Assembly (NCBI GenBank): GCA_028699365.1
Contig: JAQVUQ010000055.1
Coordinates: 1-10,637 of the forward strand
Length of the DNA stretch: 10,637 nt
Reading direction: 5' to 3'
Origin: a bacterium
GTDB lineage: Bacteria > UBP13 > UBA5359
Numbering within the stretch: the stretch's first letter is position 1; each line of letters starts with the position of its first letter. A program made the position numbers and the translations under genes. The notes beneath the pieces were generated by a model. It saw only the letters and a program-made list of their open reading frames with translations, did not search any database and was not told where the DNA came from. Below, one piece after another: positions 8,060 through 10,637 of the stretch.

Positions 8060-8064
8060 CCTCC
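8060..8064 (-). promoter_or_regulatory. Ribosome binding site that fixes the lipoprotein start
   Basis: GGAGG on the minus strand lies seven bases ahead of the ATG at 8052 and inside the longer in-frame reading from the ATG at 8073. The shorter start also gives a normal lipoprotein signal peptide, so 8052 is chosen. Confidence 0.8.
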
Positions 8065-8106
8065 GTTTATCATCTTCTACACTTGCAAGCGTGTTTCCCT
8101 CCCGAT

Positions 8107-8766
8107 TCAATAAGGCCTGGACCAGAACGGATCGGAAGTAGATGTAGGTATAGTGGCAACGTTGTTCCAGAACTTGGCGCTGCCGTCGAAATAGAGCACC
8201 GTAACACCGCTCTTGTGCCGCTTGTCCTGTGCCGCCTGTATAGCAGGGATGGTACTAGGGACTACGTATACCTTGCCGGCGCTGTCATAGTTCTCCACCA
8301 GCATCATGGTTTGAGACGGCGTCTTGACTTCCGCCAGCGTGCGGATAGGCTGTCCGGCAGCGGGGGAACTGTAGTAATAGTTCAGAGCGTAATCGGGCTT
8401 GTAAGCGTTGATCCTGTCCTCGGAGGGGCACTTGTATATTTCAGGAAGCTTCTTGCCGGAGAAGTTGGTTACCAGATCCACCCCGTTTTTGACATACGAT
8501 GCCGTAGCCCTGTGCCAGATGGAACCGAAATTATTCTCGTTTAATCCCGTGCTTGCGGGAGGCCAGCTTGAGTACGGCATGCTCTCGTCCCAGTCCTGGA
8601 GATACATATTGAACGCCAGCCCAAGCTGCTTCATGTTGTTAAGACAGGTAGTCTGCCTGGCCCTGTCCCTGGCTTTGGAAAAGACGGGAAAGAGTATAGC
8701 GCTGAGTATCGCTATTATAGCAATGACTACCAGTAGCTCAATAAGTGTAAATCCCTTTTGTTTCAA
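8107..8766 (-). CDS. Prepilin-like (type II secretion/type IV pilin-type) protein with H-X9-DG motif
   Basis: From the TTG at 8766 this is a 219-residue protein. It opens with a class III signal peptide: MKQKG, cleaved before F6 by prepilin peptidase, then [19 protein letters not shown] with E10 at mature position 5. The hydrophobic helix (about 6-27) runs into the charged SKARDRARQ segment and the family-typical [11 protein letters not shown]. Near the end, H184 followed by nine residues and D194-G195 makes the exact H-X9-DG motif of large pilin-like families in Planctomycetota, Armatimonadota and relatives. These proteins are anchored in the inner membrane or assembled as pseudopilins; their real job is unsettled. 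The start is chosen from AGGAGGG (8773-8779), six bases ahead of the TTG; an in-frame ATG at 8787 would put that site inside the gene and would lengthen the leader abnormally. It is followed after 54 bases by the DUF4091 lipoprotein gene. Confidence 0.88.
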   Translation of the reverse strand: MKQKGFTLIELLVVIAIIAILSAILFPVFSKARDRARQTTCLNNMKQLGLAFNMYLQDWDESMPYSSWPPASTGLNENNFGSIWHRATASYVKNGVDLVTNFSGKKLPEIYKCPSEDRINAYKPDYALNYYYSSPAAGQPIRTLAEVKTPSQTMMLVENYDSAGKVYVVPSTIPAIQAAQDKRHKSGVTVLYFDGSAKFWNNVATIPTSTSDPFWSRPY

Positions 8767-8772
8767 AACGAT

Positions 8773-8779
8773 CCCTCCT
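8773..8779 (-). promoter_or_regulatory. Ribosome binding site that selects a TTG start for the pseudopilin gene
   Basis: AGGAGGG on the minus strand has a six-base spacer to the TTG at 8766. This gives the [11 protein letters not shown] leader expected for prepilins and overrules the ATG at 8787. Confidence 0.8.
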
Positions 8780-8823
8780 ATATGCATATATGCTCTTTGT
8801 TATATGGTTCGACATTCATATCC

Positions 8824-8890
8824 GATATTCCTGCTTTTCGGGGGAGGCAAAGCGGTTAAGTTCCTCCGCCCTGCCTCCCGCAGGCATATC
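8824..8890 (-). ncRNA. Candidate structured leader RNA upstream of the pseudopilin gene
   Basis: On the minus strand, three nested stems can form. The outer stem is GATATGCCTGC (8890 to 8880) with GCAGGAATATC (8834 to 8824): ten pairs with one internal mismatch. Directly inside it, GGGAGGCA (8879 to 8872) pairs perfectly with TGCCTCCC (8849 to 8842). At the tip, GCGG (8869 to 8866) pairs with CCGC (8855 to 8852) around a 10-base loop. An unpaired CCGAAAA (8841 to 8835) sits on one side between the outer and middle stems. The fold ends 44 bases before the ribosome site, and no U-run follows, so it does not look like a simple terminator. It matches no riboswitch class I can recall. It could be a cis-regulatory leader, an RNA-processing or stability element, or a DNA-level repeat. 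Confidence 0.45.
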
Positions 8891-8906
8891 TCTTTGTACC
8901 CGTACC

Positions 8907-8925
8907 GCACAAACTCAGTTTGTGC
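8907..8925 (-). repeat. Perfect hairpin with the LamG gene's stop codon as its loop
   Basis: GCACAAAC (8907-8914) and GTTTGTGC (8918-8925) are perfect inverted repeats of eight bases. The three-base loop, 8915-8917, is the TGA stop codon of the beta-helix/LamG gene. Downstream on the minus strand the sequence is GGTACGGGTAC with no U-run, so this is not a canonical intrinsic terminator. It may protect the transcript end, help a factor-assisted stop, or be chance. Confidence 0.5.
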
Positions 8926-10637
8926 CTGCGTGCATGACGCTGATAACTTGCGTGCCGCCGAGTGCGGTCCTGTATATCCGAACGTCATCCGCCAGGCCGG
9001 TATAGTATATTGTACTGCCGCCCCACTTGCCTATCATGACGGCACCGTTGCCCAGGTCTCCTCCGTTCTTGGGCGATATGTCACCCCCTCCTATCGATGT
9101 CCCGTCCACATAGAAGACGGCCTGGCCGTCTCTGTCCATGGTCAGCGTCACGTGATGCCAGGCGCCGGTAATATCTCCGCAGGACAAATGAAGATACTGC
9201 GTGGCACCGCTGCCGTTGTTCAGCTTCAGTCGCAGTTCGTCCGCATCGGCGTTATAGTAGAAGGCGAACCCTTTGCCGTTCGTGTCCTGGGGATTGCCTT
9301 TGCCGATAATGGTATGTGTCCCGGTAGTCCCCGTCACCTTTATCCATGCCGCCAGAGTGATATCGCTGTCTGAAAGATTCAAGCCGGCGGAATTGGGGAT
9401 CTGCACGTAGTCTCCGTTGCCGTCCAGGCTGACGGCCCCGCCGACCCGGCCGGCCGTGCTCCAGGCCGCATCTCCGTAAAGCGTACCTGTATTGTCGTTG
9501 CCGGAGGCATCGGCCGCACTGGTGCCGCCGGTTTCGTTCAGTCTCCAGTGCCCCGCCATATCGGCCGTTACGCCGAATGGCAGTGCTCCGCGATATATGC
9601 CGTCCGCTCCCGGCAGCAGTGTTGTGCCGTCACATTTGACCGGCTCCACGCCTCCCAGGGCCAGAGGCGTCCTGGGCCTGTAACCACTGAGATCGGGATC
9701 TGCATAGACTCCGTTATCCTCCCAGTCAGTACCGTTTACCAGATCTGCAAAGGTATAGAATGTCTGTACGGTACCTGGAGCCGTGGTCAGAGACCTGTAG
9801 AGAGCCGCAGCAGAAGACGTATCCATTCTGTAGTGCAGGTTACCGTCCAGTTCCAGGGTATGGTCCCAAACCACTCCGCCCGACATGATGGCGCCGTCAC
9901 TGGGCGCAGCCTGTATAAATATATTGTTTACCACCTTCTGGTATGGGTCGCTGCTCCTGTACGGCTGCCCGACCAGATCCACACCCAAGCCGCCGGCGGT
10001 GTCGCCTATCAGAATCGTATTGTTGTAAATATACCGCGGATCCCCGTCGGTCCCGATATTTTCAACACTATGGCCCGTAAAAGCACGCAAGCAATAATAG
10101 CCGTCGGCATCAGCGTTAACGCTGGAGTAGGTGCCGTCGGCAAGCTTTCTGTAAAAAAGCTTCTCCTTGCTGGCATCTATTATATTGTGGTGGATGTATT
10201 TTTTACCGGGCTGCGGATTGTCAACCGGATTTCCGGAAGCATCCGTGACGCCCTGACGGGAGACCCCGGTGCCGACACGAATCATTCTGTTGTGATGGAT
10301 ATCGACCTCGTAAGTGGCCGACCCCAGTTGGACGGAATCATCCTGTATGTCGCTGAACTCGTTATTGTAAATGCTGTAATTATAACCGGTATATAGTATG
10401 TCTATGGCATCGTGCAGATTCTTGAATGAAGAGTTCTTTACAGTTATATCGTGTGTGTCCGCATGAATGTACAGCCCGTAATCCATCATGGTTGAGGTAT
10501 AGACCTCCTTTACGTCTTGCCAGGTCAGCCAGGCGGGGAAATAGTCGTTTATCTCCAGCCCGTCAAAAATTATGCTGTGCGACGTGCCGAATACACGTAT
10601 GCCGTACTGGCTGGTCGTGCCGTCCAGCTTCAAGTTG
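8915..10637 (-). CDS. Extracellular beta-helix protein with C-terminal LamG/concanavalin-like domain (3' part only)
   Basis: The reading frame is open through the right edge, so the true start lies outside; the visible 573 residues are the C-terminal part. Residues about 1-245 show the repeats of a right-handed parallel beta helix, with Asn-rich turns such as SIYNN (88-92), DIHHN (112-116), YIHHN (147-151), YIYNN (202-206) and KVVNN (234-238). This fold is shared by pectate lyases, NosD-type proteins and other polysaccharide-binding or -cleaving proteins. A linker at about 246-357 follows. Residues about 359-568 form a LamG/concanavalin A-like domain: GHWRLNETGGTSAADASGN (362-380), SLDGNGDYVQIP (403-414), WHHVTLTMD (493-501), FYVDG (508-512) and ADDVRIYRTAL (549-559). 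The LamG domain should bind glycans or other surfaces. There is no C-terminal sorting tail. Catalytic residues cannot be assigned, so lyase activity is only a possibility. A pseudopilin gene follows after a 148-base gap. Confidence 0.85.
   Translation of the reverse strand, partial: NLKLDGTTSQYGIRVFGTSHSIIFDGLEINDYFPAWLTWQDVKEVYTSTMMDYGLYIHADTHDITVKNSSFKNLHDAIDILYTGYNYSIYNNEFSDIQDDSVQLGSATYEVDIHHNRMIRVGTGVSRQGVTDASGNPVDNPQPGKKYIHHNIIDASKEKLFYRKLADGTYSSVNADADGYYCLRAFTGHSVENIGTDGDPRYIYNNTILIGDTAGGLGVDLVGQPYRSSDPYQKVVNNIFIQAAPSDGAIMSGGVVWDHTLELDGNLHYRMDTSSAAALYRSLTTAPGTVQTFYTFADLVNGTDWEDNGVYADPDLSGYRPRTPLALGGVEPVKCDGTTLLPGADGIYRGALPFGVTADMAGHWRLNETGGTSAADASGNDNTGTLYGDAAWSTAGRVGGAVSLDGNGDYVQIPNSAGLNLSDSDITLAAWIKVTGTTGTHTIIGKGNPQDTNGKGFAFYYNADADELRLKLNNGSGATQYLHLSCGDITGAWHHVTLTMDRDGQAVFYVDGTSIGGGDISPKNGGDLGNGAVMIGKWGGSTIYYTGLADDVRIYRTALGGTQVISVMHAGTN

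Noticed and set aside
8107-8787. Longer pseudopilin starting at the ATG at 8787
   Set aside because: The ribosome site AGGAGGG would fall inside the gene; the TTG at 8766 has ideal spacing and yields a normal prepilin leader.
8842-8879. Known c-di-GMP-I riboswitch in front of the pseudopilin gene
   Set aside because: The expected conserved GGGCAAA-type and GACGCAAAGCC-type segments are absent.
8907-8925. Intrinsic terminator after the LamG gene
   Set aside because: The stem is good but no U-run follows on the minus strand, so I list it only as a hairpin.
8408-9373. A 321-codon plus-strand frame crossing the pseudopilin, the leader region and the LamG gene
   Set aside because: It runs antisense across two real genes and the structured gap, has no recognisable motif, and its translation looks like a shadow.
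9548-10396. A 282-codon plus-strand frame opposite the beta-helix gene
   Set aside because: Antisense to the clear beta-helix/LamG protein, with no recognisable domain.

Overview
The window is a densely packed, one-direction stretch of bacterial DNA. Every gene I can support is on the minus strand, so transcription runs from position 10637 towards 1. No rRNA, tRNA, CRISPR array, insertion sequence or integrase is visible, and no gap between genes exceeds about 150 bases. The organism is probably a member of a poorly cultured, polysaccharide-degrading phylum. The best clue is a prepilin-like protein with the H-X9-DG C-terminal motif and an '[11 protein letters not shown]...' N-terminus, a style common in Armatimonadota, Lentisphaerota, Planctomycetota and similar groups. 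The DUF4091 lipoprotein, the DUF3604 protein and the SdrD-B/metallophosphoesterase-type N-terminus fit the same groups. This placement is inference, and I cannot name a genus.

Layout in transcription order: (1) the C-terminal part of a large extracellular protein with a right-handed beta helix followed by a LamG/concanavalin-like domain (8915-10637, cut by the window edge); (2) a 148-base intergenic leader holding two clear RNA-fold candidates; (3) a type IV/II pseudopilin-like H-X9-DG protein with a TTG start (8107-8766); (4) a lipoprotein with a carbohydrate-binding-like jelly roll and a GH123-like DUF4091 domain (5674-8052); (5) a DUF3604 PHP-like metal-dependent hydrolase (4159-5607); (6) a 928-residue putative glycoside hydrolase without a signal peptide (1322-4108); (7) a possible 47-codon membrane peptide or gene remnant (1126-1269); (8) a HAD-IIB phosphatase (316-1104); (9) the first 73 codons of a secreted protein with an SdrD-B-like domain, probably a calcineurin-like phosphoesterase (1-219, cut by the window edge).

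The simplest reading is a glycan-processing locus that works from outside to inside. Surface proteins (beta helix/LamG and the DUF4091 lipoprotein) would bind and trim a glycan, and cytoplasmic enzymes (the putative glycoside hydrolase, DUF3604 and HAD) would process the imported pieces. Up to three unrelated phosphoester-hydrolase folds (PHP-like, HAD, probable calcineurin-like) lie in a row, which hints that the substrate may carry phosphate or another ester. No complete transporter or regulator lies in the window. The least explained items are the nested stem structure in front of the pseudopilin gene, the hairpin that carries the LamG gene's stop codon in its loop, and the large glycoside-hydrolase-like protein with its extra C-terminal domain.
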